The notes beneath the pieces are model-generated. The model was not told the DNA's origin and did no database searches. It worked only from the letters and a program-made list of their open reading frames with translations. Of a stretch of DNA of 64,000 nt, positions 9,885 through 18,308 are shown piece after piece. The stretch covers positions 3,212-67,211 of the forward strand of contig DAIMZH010000014.1 of NCBI GenBank assembly GCA_036734105.1. The letters are read 5' to 3'. Positions within the stretch are counted from its first letter, which is position 1; each line of letters starts with the position of its first letter. Both the position numbers and the translations under genes were made by a program. This DNA is from Azoarcus_F sp036734105. GTDB lineage: Bacteria; Pseudomonadota; Gammaproteobacteria; Burkholderiales; Rhodocyclaceae.

Positions 9885-10055
9885 CGAGCACCTGCCCGGC
9901 CAATGGAGTGCGGTGTCGGCATGAGCCGCAACCGCCAGGTGCGCGATCATCGGTCTTGCCAGGTCCTGAGACTGGACACGCCATTTCCGGTGCTGGAAAA
10001 GTATGTTGACGTGTCCCCCGCGCACTTGCGCGCAGGCGGCTACTCCCCGAAATCG
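9885..10055 (-). promoter_or_regulatory. yybP-ykoY manganese riboswitch
   Basis: Read on the minus strand, the leader holds GGGGAGTAGCCGCC near 10047, GTCAACATACT near 10010, and a CCTGGCAAGACC block near 9960, then pairing back through TGCC/GGCCGGGC segments. GGGGAGUAGC, GUCAACAUAC and the purine-rich cross-over loop are hallmarks of the Mn2+-sensing yybP-ykoY aptamer. It stands directly before a GDT1-family exporter. Mn2+ binding is expected to raise expression. Outer boundaries are approximate. Confidence 0.9.
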
Positions 10056-10061
10056 GCTCGC

Positions 10062-10067
10062 AGTATA
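10062..10067 (-). promoter_or_regulatory. predicted -10 element for the Mn riboswitch transcript
   Basis: TATACT on the minus strand lies about 15 bases before the GGGGAGTAGC aptamer start. A weak -35 (AGTCAA-like) lies about 16 bp upstream. The placement gives a start of transcription just before the aptamer. Confidence 0.45.
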
Positions 10068-10189
10068 ACCTTGTATTACGCGCTTGACTGCTTTGTGTGC
10101 AAGTTTGCTTGCGTTACGCTGCCAGTGGCGTTCAAGTTGTCATGCCTGGGGACGATAAGTTTGTTGATTGCACTTGAGGTCTTGAAGAC

Positions 10190-11656
10190 ATGCCGGAATC
10201 CACTTCTTGCTACCGTCGCAGTGTGTGCGGCAAAGCCTCTGCTGTTTCCGGGCTTGACGACCTGCGACGCATCAGCCGGGTGGCCGCGCTTGGCCTGTTG
10301 CTGTGTGGCATGGCGCTTAGCGGGCACGCTGACGACGGGTGGGTTACCGTGTTTGGGGATGGTGCGCGTCAGGTGCAGATCGATCGGGCCAGCGTGCTGC
10401 CTTCGGACGGCGGGACACGGGTCGCGTGGGCTCGGGTGTTGCTGTCATCAAGCGAGGCGGACGGCACTGATCATGTCGCTGCACATGCTCTGAACCGCTA
10501 CGACTGCGTCAATCGTAGCGTCACCACCCTGCGCCGACGCTTTGTTGACGCACGAAACATGATTGTGCGGGAGGAGGTTCCAACTCTGTTGCGCGCCCAG
10601 GCGGTGGTCAGCGGCACAGTTGATGAGCGTTTGTGGCGCGAGATCTGTCAGCCAGCGACGCTGAGAGATCTGGCCCGCATCGCTGCCGAGGCCGAGAGTA
10701 TCGTGGCTGCCACGACCCCGGAAGCCGCTCAGGCAGCCGGTGGTCGGCAGGTCCAGGCCGCGGCGCCGGTGACCGAGGCCGTGCTGATGTCGGTGGCCGA
10801 GGCTGCGGCGGTGGCCGCTGCAGCGGCAACTTTGGCAAATGAACCGGTTGCGCCCGAGCAGCGCGCGGCCGCCCCCCCCTCAGTGACTGCCTCAGTGACC
10901 CCTTCAGTGACTGCGATTCAGGCGGCAGAGGCCGCCACGCGGGCGACGCGCGCGGCCCAGCGGCAGCCTGCCGGGCCCACAATTCATTGGAGTTACCACG
11001 GTGACAAGGGCCCCGAGCACTGGGCGCAACTGTCGCCCGAGTGGAAACTGTGCGCCACTGGTCAGCGGCAGTCCCCAATTGATTTGCGTGGTGGCATTCG
11101 CCTTGATCTCGACGCGCCACGCTTTGAATATGGCCCAACGCGCTTCAGGGTAAGCGACAGCGGTCGGGCGCTTGAGGTGCATGTCGGCGCGGGGCTGGCG
11201 GCGGTGATCCGTGGGCATGTCTTCGAGCTCAACCACCTGAGCTTTCACGTGCCGGCCGAGGTGCGTGTGGATGGCCGCGCAAGTCCGCTTGCGGTGCATC
11301 TGCATCATCGCAGCGCCGATAACAGTCATGCCGTGTTGGTGGTGTTGTTTGAAAGTGGAGCAGAGCCGCACCCGGAGTTGCAAACCGTGTTGAACAACTT
11401 GCCCCTGGATCGCGGCGGCTGGTACATGCCTCAGGTGACGTTTGATCCGCTTGCGTTTCTGCCGCAGCAGCCTGGCCACTTCGAATTTCACGGTTCTCTG
11501 AGCACGCCTCCCTGCACTGAAGGGGTGGTATGGATCGTCATGAAGTCTCCCCTCACTGCCTCGCTTGAGCAGATTCAGATCTTGCGCCGTCTGCATTCGG
11601 ACAATGTGCGGCCTATTCAGGCGGCAAACGATCGCCTGATTCTCGAAACGCGCTGA
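10190..11656 (+). CDS. exported two-domain protein with a degenerate alpha-carbonic-anhydrase domain
   Basis: 488 aa. A signal-like hydrophobic stretch lies near residues 30-46 (VAALGLLLCGMALSGHA). Residues ~48-150 resemble a surface-adhesin-E-like domain (GWVTVF, YDCVNRS). A low-complexity Ala/Pro/Thr linker (~165-262) follows, then an alpha-carbonic-anhydrase domain (~263-488: HWSYHG, RQSPIDL, STPPCTEG). In active enzymes the zinc is held by FHFH and a later AH. Here the first pair reads LSFH, so one ligand is Ser351; His353 and His370 remain. CO2 hydration is therefore doubtful. The gene has its own upstream region, divergent from the Mn riboswitch. The start is uncertain because the signal peptide begins late. 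Confidence 0.85.
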   Translation: MPESTSCYRRSVCGKASAVSGLDDLRRISRVAALGLLLCGMALSGHADDGWVTVFGDGARQVQIDRASVLPSDGGTRVAWARVLLSSSEADGTDHVAAHALNRYDCVNRSVTTLRRRFVDARNMIVREEVPTLLRAQAVVSGTVDERLWREICQPATLRDLARIAAEAESIVAATTPEAAQAAGGRQVQAAAPVTEAVLMSVAEAAAVAAAAATLANEPVAPEQRAAAPPSVTASVTPSVTAIQAAEAATRATRAAQRQPAGPTIHWSYHGDKGPEHWAQLSPEWKLCATGQRQSPIDLRGGIRLDLDAPRFEYGPTRFRVSDSGRALEVHVGAGLAAVIRGHVFELNHLSFHVPAEVRVDGRASPLAVHLHHRSADNSHAVLVVLFESGAEPHPELQTVLNNLPLDRGGWYMPQVTFDPLAFLPQQPGHFEFHGSLSTPPCTEGVVWIVMKSPLTASLEQIQILRRLHSDNVRPIQAANDRLILETR

Positions 11657-11830
11657 CGGGTGGGGCCAACTGTGCGCCAGCCCGTATGCGTCGGCAAGGG
11701 TGCAGGCCGTGTTTCAGGCAAGATGATGTCACATGGTCAGCACGTGGCCTGATAAAATACAGACTTTCCCCAACCCGCTATCAGTGGCGATAAAATTAGC
11801 GTAAGCTAATATTCAAGCAGGAGCTGCGCG
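11657..11830. promoter_or_regulatory. promoter region of pcm-rhodanese-tolC with a 16-bp palindrome
   Basis: An AT-rich region holds the perfect inverted repeat ATTAGC-GTAA-GCTAAT at 11795-11810, next to AT-rich -10-like sequence (GATAAAAT). AGGAG at 11818-11822 is the pcm ribosome binding site. AT-rich palindromes of this form resemble ArsR-type repressor sites, but the regulator is not in the window. Confidence 0.5.
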
Positions 11831-12484
11831 ATGAACTTCGAACAAGCCCGTTTCAATATGGTTGAACAACAGATTCGTCCTTGGGATGTGCTCGACCCGG
11901 ACGTGCTGGATTTGTTGATGACCGTCAGGCGTGAGGAGTTCGTCCCGCAGGCCTATCGCAATCTGGCCTTCGCCGACATCGAGGTGCCAATTGGTTGTGG
12001 TCAGGTGATGCTCAAGCCGGTAATCGAAGGCAAGATGCTGCAGGCGCTCAAGGTAAAGGCTGGCGAGTCCGTGCTCGAAATCGGATCAGGGTCAGGCTAT
12101 TTCGCGGCGCTGCTCGCTACACGTTCCGGGCAGGTGCACACAGTCGAAATCGAGCCGGAGCTGGCCCGACTTGCCAGCGCCAACCTGGAGCGCTACGGTT
12201 GCCACAACGTCAGCGTGCTGGAAGCTGATGGCTATGCTGGTTTGCCAGCGGCGGCGCCTTTCGACGTCATAGTGGTGTCGGGTGGTGTGCCTTCGGTTGC
12301 GCCAGCGCTGCTGGCGCAACTCAAGCCTGGTGGTCGCCTGTTTGCGTTTGTAGGCGAAGCGCCGGTCATGAAGGCGCGCCTGATGACCTGCATGGCGCCC
12401 GGCGAGTATGCAGTAGAAGATGTTTTTGAAACCTGCTTGCCGGTGCTGAAAAACGCCTCGGCCAGCAATATTTTCGAGTTCTGA
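11831..12484 (+). CDS. pcm: protein-L-isoaspartate O-methyltransferase
   Basis: 217 aa. The family repairs damaged Asp/Asn residues using S-adenosylmethionine. The SAM-binding motif I is VLEIGSGSGYFAALLA near residue 79, preceded by the PCMT hallmark MVEQQIRP and PVIEGKMLQAL. The active-site threonine/serine region usual in E. coli PCM is less clear, so substrate specificity is inferred from family. It begins a likely operon with a rhodanese (11 bp gap) and a TolC protein, the common betaproteobacterial order. Its upstream region carries a 16-bp palindrome. Confidence 0.9.
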   Translation: MNFEQARFNMVEQQIRPWDVLDPDVLDLLMTVRREEFVPQAYRNLAFADIEVPIGCGQVMLKPVIEGKMLQALKVKAGESVLEIGSGSGYFAALLATRSGQVHTVEIEPELARLASANLERYGCHNVSVLEADGYAGLPAAAPFDVIVVSGGVPSVAPALLAQLKPGGRLFAFVGEAPVMKARLMTCMAPGEYAVEDVFETCLPVLKNASASNIFEF

Positions 12485-12495
12485 TTGAAGCGGAC

Positions 12496-12828
12496 ATGAT
12501 GCAGCAATTATCCCCAACCCAGCTCGCGGCGCGCCTTGCCGACGAAACCCTGGCCAAGCCTGTGCTGCTTGATGTGCGAGAGCCCTGGGAGTTTCAGCAT
12601 TGCCATATCACCGGCTCGCTACTCATGCCCATGGGGAGCGTGCCAGCCCGGCTCAATGAGCTTGAGGCCAGCCGGGATGACGACATTGTGGTGATCTGTC
12701 ATCACGGTGGACGCAGTGCGCAGGTGGCCTATTTTCTCGAACGGCAGGGTTTTTCACGTGTCATCAACCTGGCTGGCGGCGTCGCTGGCTGGGCGGCAAG
12801 CGTTGATCCGGGCATGCCGCAATACTGA
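12496..12828 (+). CDS. rhodanese-like sulfurtransferase domain protein
   Basis: 110 aa, a single rhodanese domain and no signal peptide. It has LLDVREPWEF, and the active-site loop ICHHGGRSAQVA, in which the Cys would carry the persulfide, then GVAGWA. Single-domain rhodaneses move sulfane sulfur in many settings, so the substrate is not clear. It sits between pcm and a tolC gene, a widely kept arrangement in betaproteobacteria. Two adjacent ATG codons make the start uncertain by one codon. Confidence 0.93.
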   Translation: MMQQLSPTQLAARLADETLAKPVLLDVREPWEFQHCHITGSLLMPMGSVPARLNELEASRDDDIVVICHHGGRSAQVAYFLERQGFSRVINLAGGVAGWAASVDPGMPQY

Positions 12829-12855
12829 GCCCACAGGGCTTGCATGGAGTGGAAG

Positions 12856-14160
12856 ATGAAGTTGAGGCCTTTGGTGGTGGCGGTGTTCGCCATGGCGTTG
12901 CCAGCGCTGGTGAATGCGGCTGATCTGATGGATGTTTATCGCGAGGCTGCGGCAAACGATGCACAGTTTTCGGCTGCGCGTGCCCAGTTTGACGCTGACC
13001 AGGAGCGCGTGGTGCAGTCCAGGGCTGGTTTGTTGCCGACGATTGGCGCGAGCGCCAACCTGACGCGCAACTATGTCGACCGAAGCGGCCAGTCGGCGAA
13101 CGCCTTCACCAGCAACAACTGGGGTGTGCAACTCACTCAGCCGATTTTCCGGATGCAGAACCGTATCGCAGCCGATCAAGGCGCTCTGCAGGGTGAGCTT
13201 GCCGAAGTTCAGCTTGAGATTGCACGCCAGGAACTGGCCTTGCGAGTGGCTGAGGCCTATTTTGCGGTGCTCAATGCTCAGGATGCTCTGGATGCCTTGT
13301 CGCAACTACAAACGGCTGCGGCTGAGCAGCGCGAAATTGCACAAACCAGTTTTGAAGTGGGCACGGTCACCATCACTGACGTTCATGAGGCGCAGTCGCG
13401 CTTCGATCTGGCTTCAGCGCAGGTGATCGCCGCGCAAAGCGACCTCGACGTCAAGCGCGACGCGCTGGCCCGCATCATTGGCTCCGAGCCGGGCGAGCTC
13501 GCAAGGCTAAGGCCAGAAGTCTCCTTGTCGCGTCCCATGCCTGAAAACGTGCTCGACTGGGCTGCGGCAGCCGAAAGCGGTGGCTTGGGTGTGCAGGTGC
13601 AACATCTGGTGCGCGATGTGGCAGGCAAGGAAGCCGCGCGAGCCAGTGCTGGTCATTATCCGACGGTTGACCTGGTGGCCAGTCAAAACTGGAGTCACCG
13701 CCAGGGCGGAGCAACCACGCCGCGTACTTCGGCAGCGGCGGTCGGCATACAGTTGAATGTGCCGCTCTATGCAGGTGGCGCCATCTCATCGCGCGAGCGC
13801 GAGGCGGCGTCCTTGCTGACCAAGGCTGACTTTGATCTGGAAGATGCTCGCAGGTCAGCATCCATGACGGCCAGGCAGGCTTATTCCGGGGTAACCAGTG
13901 GGCTGGCCCGAATCAAGGCGCTTGAGGCGGCCGAAGTTTCGTCGCTGTCAGCGCTTGAAGCCACCCGGCTTGGTTTTGAGGTTGGCGTGCGAATCAACAT
14001 CGACGTGCTCAATGCCCAGAGCCAGCTCGCGGATACCCGGCGTCAGCTTGCCAGTGCCCGCTACGATACCCTGATCGCCAAACTGCGTCTCAAGGCTGCG
14101 GCAGGGACACTGGACGAGCAAGACCTCGAAACCGTCAACAACCTACTGTCGCAGCGCTGA
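12856..14160 (+). CDS. TolC-family outer membrane channel protein
   Basis: 434 aa from ATG 12856, which has GGAG six bases upstream; ATG 12844 adds MEWK. A signal peptide (MKLRPLVVAVFAMALPALVNA) is followed by two outer-membrane-efflux-protein repeats, with long helical coiled-coil segments such as LAEVQLEIARQELALRVAEA and strand-forming Tyr/Asn-rich segments. TolC trimers form the outer duct for type I secretion and RND/MFS pumps. The RND adaptor-pump pair at the start of the window lacks a visible channel gene and could use it. It ends 18 bp from the convergent waaA gene. Confidence 0.93.
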   Translation: MKLRPLVVAVFAMALPALVNAADLMDVYREAAANDAQFSAARAQFDADQERVVQSRAGLLPTIGASANLTRNYVDRSGQSANAFTSNNWGVQLTQPIFRMQNRIAADQGALQGELAEVQLEIARQELALRVAEAYFAVLNAQDALDALSQLQTAAAEQREIAQTSFEVGTVTITDVHEAQSRFDLASAQVIAAQSDLDVKRDALARIIGSEPGELARLRPEVSLSRPMPENVLDWAAAAESGGLGVQVQHLVRDVAGKEAARASAGHYPTVDLVASQNWSHRQGGATTPRTSAAAVGIQLNVPLYAGGAISSREREAASLLTKADFDLEDARRSASMTARQAYSGVTSGLARIKALEAAEVSSLSALEATRLGFEVGVRINIDVLNAQSQLADTRRQLASARYDTLIAKLRLKAAAGTLDEQDLETVNNLLSQR

Positions 14161-14178
14161 AGTGTGCCCGGATTGCTG

Positions 14179-15450
14179 CTAGCCCTGTGAGGCGGGCAGC
14201 AACTGGCGGATGATCTCCAGGCTGCGCTCGGTTGCGCCACGATGTGACGCGCTGAATTTCATCCCCGCGTCGCGCATTGCCTCGGCCCGCTGCGCTTGCC
14301 CTACCAATTGCATGGCCAGCGTCATTGCCGCTGAAACATTCGGGCAGCGTTGGGCTGCGCCGGCTTGAATGGCTTGCTCTGCCACCAACTCGAAGTTGAA
14401 GGTGTGTGGACCCACCACAACTGGCGTGCCCACTGCGCAAGCCTCGATCAGGTTCTGGCCGCCAAGCGGCAACCAACTGCCCCCGATCAGGGCGACCTGT
14501 GCCACGCGATAATAAGCGAACATCTCGCCCATCGAGTCGCCCAGCCAGACCTGGGTGTGCGCACTGATGGCGGTGTTGTCCGAGCGGCGCTGCAGTGTCA
14601 ACCCCTTGGCCTCAATCAGCTTGTGCACCTCGTCAAAGCGCTGGGGGTGGCGTGGCACGATCAGCAACAAGGCGTCAGTGCGGTCGACATTGGCGAAGGC
14701 GTCCAGAATGAGCGCTTCCTCCCCGTCGCGGGTGCTGGCCGCGAGAATCACCGGACGCTCACCGACCAGCGCCCTGAACTCTTCGCCAAGCTGCAACTGG
14801 GCTTGTGGCGGCAAGATGTCGAACTTGATGTTGCCGGTCACGATGACTCGACGAGCCCCCAGGGCGCTCAGGCGCTCACTGTCATCTGCGGTCTGGGCTC
14901 CGATTGCATCAAGGTGGCCGATGGTGAGCCTGGACAGGCTTGGCCAGCGGGCATAACGGTCGGCTGAGCGTGCGGACAAGCGGGCATTGGCCAACATCAC
15001 CGGCACACGGTGTTGTCCGCATGCGTGCAGCAGGCGCGGCCACAGCTCGGTTTCCATGATGATGCCAGCACAGGGCTTGAAGTGATCGAGAAAGCGAGTG
15101 ACGGCAGGCCCGAGGTCGTATGGCAGATAGACTGAACGCACCCGTGGCTGATCACCATAAAGCTGAAGCCCGGTCGCGCGCCCGGTTGGGGTCATGTGAG
15201 TGAGCACGATGTGGTGCTGCGGCCATTCGGCCAGCAAGGCGTCGATAAGCGGTTGCGCAGCCCGGGTCTCGCCAACCGATACCGCGTGTATCCAGATTAG
15301 CGGCTGTGGCATGGTCGCGCCATAGTGGCCAAAGCGTTCGCCCAGATTGTGCAGGTATTCGGGTTGGCGACGAGCGCGCCATGCCAGGCGAAGCAAGACG
15401 GCAGGAAGGGCGGCATACCAGAGGGCGGAATAGGGCAACAGGGACATCAT
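14179..15450 (-). CDS. waaA: 3-deoxy-D-manno-octulosonic acid (Kdo) transferase
   Basis: 423 aa from ATG 15450 (a second ATG follows directly). WaaA is a GT30 glycosyltransferase that adds Kdo to lipid IVA at the inner face of the cytoplasmic membrane. Visible hallmarks are the N-terminal membrane anchor (LLPYSALWYAALPAVLLR), WIHAVSVGE with the likely catalytic Glu, GIIMETELWP, and the C-terminal nucleotide-sugar site GGSWLPLGGQNLIEA and GPHTFNF. It is divergent from the epimerase gene and convergent with tolC. The start is set by the membrane anchor; an upstream in-frame ATG would add an unlikely 39-residue tail. Confidence 0.96.
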   Translation of the reverse strand: MMSLLPYSALWYAALPAVLLRLAWRARRQPEYLHNLGERFGHYGATMPQPLIWIHAVSVGETRAAQPLIDALLAEWPQHHIVLTHMTPTGRATGLQLYGDQPRVRSVYLPYDLGPAVTRFLDHFKPCAGIIMETELWPRLLHACGQHRVPVMLANARLSARSADRYARWPSLSRLTIGHLDAIGAQTADDSERLSALGARRVIVTGNIKFDILPPQAQLQLGEEFRALVGERPVILAASTRDGEEALILDAFANVDRTDALLLIVPRHPQRFDEVHKLIEAKGLTLQRRSDNTAISAHTQVWLGDSMGEMFAYYRVAQVALIGGSWLPLGGQNLIEACAVGTPVVVGPHTFNFELVAEQAIQAGAAQRCPNVSAAMTLAMQLVGQAQRAEAMRDAGMKFSASHRGATERSLEIIRQLLPASQG

Positions 15451-15669
15451 CGGATCAAAGCTTGTTGAAGGCGTCAGTATAGGATGAGCGGCATTGTCCG
15501 GCGCGGACTTCGGCAACTGCCAACTGGCGGATGTTTTGCGGTTGGTGCGCCGACACGGATTCAACAACCCTGCAATCTACAACAAGACAGCATTTGTCAA
15601 GATTCGCACGTTTGCTGCCGGGAGCCTTGTGGGATAATGCCAATCTATTTCGCCAAGGTTTGACGTCAT

Positions 15670-16677
15670 ATGAAAGTTCTTGTTACCGGCGCAGCCGGCT
15701 TCATCGGCATGCATGTATCCCAGGTTCTGCTTGGTCGTGGAGATCAGGTTGTGGGTCTGGACAACCTCAACGACTACTATGATCCGCGTCTCAAGGAAGA
15801 CCGTCTGGCGCGCCTGACGCCGCATCCGGCCTTCAGCTTCGTGCGCATGGATGTGGCTGACCGCGAAGGCATGGAAGCCTTGTTTGCCCGCGAAAAATTT
15901 GACCGCGTCGTGCACCTCGCGGCACAGGCTGGCGTGCGTTATTCACTCAAAAACCCGCATGCCTACATCGACAGCAATATTGTCGGTTTCATGAACATAC
16001 TCGAAGGCTGTCGTTACAACGGCGTTGAGCACCTCGTCTATGCCAGCAGCTCCAGCGTCTATGGTGGCAACACCAAGATGCCGTTTGCCGAACGGGACAG
16101 CGTGGACCATCCAGTCAGCATGTACGCGGCAACCAAAAAAGCCAACGAGTTGATGGCGCATACCTACAGCCATCTTTATGGCTTGCCTACCACCGGACTG
16201 CGATTTTTCACGGTTTACGGCCCTTGGGGCCGTCCGGATATGGCGCTCTTCCTGTTTACCGATGCCATGCTCGCCGGTCGCGCCATCGATGTTTTCAACC
16301 ATGGCAACATGCGGCGCGACTTCACTTATGTCGACGATATTGTTGAGGGCGTTATCCGCACGCTTGATCGGGTGCCTGATGCCGATCCCGACTTTGATGC
16401 CGACAAGCCAAACCCGGGCAGCAGCAAGGCACCTTTCCGGGTTTTCAACATCGGCAACAACAATCCGGTGGAGTTGATGCGCTTTATCGAGGCCATCGAG
16501 GAATCCATAGGCATGAAGGCCGAAAAGAACTTCATGCCTCTGCAGGACGGCGACGTGCCAGCCACCTTCGCGGACACCGATGCGCTCTCCGCATGGACTG
16601 GCTTTGCGCCCAAAACCGATGTGCGCGACGGTGTTGCGCGCTTCGTTGCCTGGTACCGCGACTACTACAAAAAGTAA
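15670..16677 (+). CDS. NAD-dependent nucleotide-sugar epimerase, likely UDP-glucuronate 4-epimerase
   Basis: 335 aa. An extended short-chain dehydrogenase fold: the NAD-binding GAAGFIG motif at residues 7-13, then DNLNDYYDPRLK, HLAAQAGVRYS, and the catalytic YAATK (Tyr-x3-Lys). GRPDMALFLFTDAML and DFTYVDDIVEG are typical of the LspL/CapI group that makes UDP-galacturonate for surface polysaccharide. It is divergent from waaA and directly upstream of apaH. Exact substrate specificity is inferred from the family. Confidence 0.93.
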   Translation: MKVLVTGAAGFIGMHVSQVLLGRGDQVVGLDNLNDYYDPRLKEDRLARLTPHPAFSFVRMDVADREGMEALFAREKFDRVVHLAAQAGVRYSLKNPHAYIDSNIVGFMNILEGCRYNGVEHLVYASSSSVYGGNTKMPFAERDSVDHPVSMYAATKKANELMAHTYSHLYGLPTTGLRFFTVYGPWGRPDMALFLFTDAMLAGRAIDVFNHGNMRRDFTYVDDIVEGVIRTLDRVPDADPDFDADKPNPGSSKAPFRVFNIGNNNPVELMRFIEAIEESIGMKAEKNFMPLQDGDVPATFADTDALSAWTGFAPKTDVRDGVARFVAWYRDYYKK

Positions 16678-16699
16678 AACAAAGGCCGCAAAGCAGGTT

Positions 16700-17497
16700 A
16701 TGGCGACGTATGTGGTGGGAGACATCCAGGGTTGTTACAAGGCGCTGGCAAAGTTGCTCGACAAGATCCGGTTTGATCAGGCTGCCGACCGCTTGTGGCT
16801 GGTTGGCGATCTGGTCAACCGTGGTCCGGCTTCGGACAAGGTGTTGCGCTTGGTAAAAGGCCTGGGCGACCGCGCAGTAACCGTGCTCGGCAATCATGAC
16901 CTTTACCTGCTCATGGTGGCGGCCGGGTTTTCGCCGCGTGGCAGGGATGACACCCTGGACACGGTGTTGCGGGCCAAAGATCGGGATGAGTTGCTGGAGT
17001 GGTTGCGTCAGCAACCACTCGCCCATGCCGAAAACGGCTTTCTGATGGTGCATGCTGGTGTTCCCCCAACCTGGGATGTGGCCATGACGCTTGCGCGTTC
17101 GCGCGAGGTTGAGGCCGCGCTTGTTGGGCCGCAGTATCAGGAGTTCTTGCTTGATTTACGTGGGGACGAACCGCATCGCTGGGCTTCAGACCTCAAGGGC
17201 AATCGGCGCTTGCGTTTTATCGTCAATGCCTTGGCCAGAATGCGCTTTTGCACCGCAAATGGCGACCTTTCCCTGCGCGCCAAGGGGCCACCGAGCAAGA
17301 CACCGGCGGGTTTGGTGCCGTGGTACAAGCTGCCACATGCAGCCTGGCGCAGTCATACCGTGTTGTGTGGTCACTGGTCGGCGCTCGGCTTGCACCGGGG
17401 TGACGGCATCATTGCGCTCGACACTGGCTATGTCTGGGGAGGGCGGCTGAGCGCAGTGCGCCTGGAGGATGGCGCGTTGTTTCAGGTGTCGCACTGA
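16700..17497 (+). CDS. apaH: bis(5'-nucleosyl)-tetraphosphatase, symmetrical
   Basis: 265 aa from ATG 16700, 22 bp after the epimerase stop. It splits Ap4A into two ADP and is also linked to RNA decapping. It carries the metallophosphatase signatures GDIQGC near residue 8, GDLVNRGP near 36 and GNHD near 65. Later HAGV and CGHWSALG complete the metal site. Length and order match E. coli ApaH. The longer open frame to 16580 runs through the end of the epimerase gene and is not used. Confidence 0.96.
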   Translation: MATYVVGDIQGCYKALAKLLDKIRFDQAADRLWLVGDLVNRGPASDKVLRLVKGLGDRAVTVLGNHDLYLLMVAAGFSPRGRDDTLDTVLRAKDRDELLEWLRQQPLAHAENGFLMVHAGVPPTWDVAMTLARSREVEAALVGPQYQEFLLDLRGDEPHRWASDLKGNRRLRFIVNALARMRFCTANGDLSLRAKGPPSKTPAGLVPWYKLPHAAWRSHTVLCGHWSALGLHRGDGIIALDTGYVWGGRLSAVRLEDGALFQVSH

Positions 17498-17529
17498 CCA
17501 TTGCGTGTCCCGCCACGTTGTTGGCTGGT

Positions 17530-18234
17530 TCAGGCTTCAACGTGTTGACGGATGAACGACCGCGCCTCTTCGGCGAGCTGTTTGCGGTGCTTGCCAGAGT
17601 CGCTGGCAATGGGCTGACCGATGTGCAAGCGCGCCACCAAACCGCGACTGCCGATAATGTTGTTCAGACACTGCATCAGGCTGATGTCACCGTCGTAAGC
17701 CGGTGCCAGGCTGCGGACACCGCTGGTGTCGCAATAGGTAATAGCGATGGGTTGAATGCTGCGTTCGGCGTCTATCGCTGGCTGAAGCAGGGCTGAATGA
17801 AAATGGAGCACCTGTCTGCCATCCGTGGTGGTGCCCTCAGGAAACAGGGCCGCGTTGCGACCGGCGTTGAGAATCGCCGCGATCTCTTTGCCGACAAGCT
17901 GGGCGTGTCCCCGGCTGCCGCGCATAAGGAATACGGTCTCGTTGCGGGCGGACAGCAAACCGATGAGTGGCCACTGACGCACTTCGGCTTTGGAGATGAA
18001 GGCTGATGGCGCAATCGCGTTGATCACGAAAATGTCCAGCCAAGACACATGGTTGGCGATCAGCAGGCTGCCTTCGGCGATGGGCTGACCGATTGGCTCA
18101 AGTCTGACGCCGACGATGGCTAGCAAGACTCGCGACCATGCGCGACGAATGGTTTGCCGCCGACCGACCGAAAGCATGGGGTAGACGACAAGGGTGGCGA
18201 TCAGTCCAAGCAGCACGTGAATGACAAGCAGCAC
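17530..18234 (-). CDS. 1-acylglycerol-3-phosphate/lyso-ornithine-lipid O-acyltransferase (PlsC/OlsA type)
   Basis: 234 aa from GTG 18234. An N-terminal membrane helix is followed by the PlsC motifs ANHVSWLD (HX4D), FISKAEV, and FPEGTTTDG. It transfers an acyl chain to a lysolipid. Directly upstream lies an OlsB-type gene, so this is probably OlsA, the second step of ornithine-lipid synthesis, rather than the housekeeping PlsC. The true start may be earlier: the frame is open back past the stop of the upstream gene, with only rare start codons available (CTG in that overlap). Confidence 0.85.
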   Translation of the reverse strand: MLLVIHVLLGLIATLVVYPMLSVGRRQTIRRAWSRVLLAIVGVRLEPIGQPIAEGSLLIANHVSWLDIFVINAIAPSAFISKAEVRQWPLIGLLSARNETVFLMRGSRGHAQLVGKEIAAILNAGRNAALFPEGTTTDGRQVLHFHSALLQPAIDAERSIQPIAITYCDTSGVRSLAPAYDGDISLMQCLNNIIGSRGLVARLHIGQPIASDSGKHRKQLAEEARSFIRQHVEA

Positions 18235-18308
18235 CAGCCGGATGCTGCGTATGAAGGTGCCAACCGGCTGGGTGATGCGCGCATCGGCTATCGAGAGGTC
18301 TGCGTTGT

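Noticed and set aside
8731..9924. 397-codon plus-strand open frame opposite thiD and the exporter
   Set aside because: It crosses the TPP riboswitch and two real genes on the other strand; low-complexity composition and no motif.
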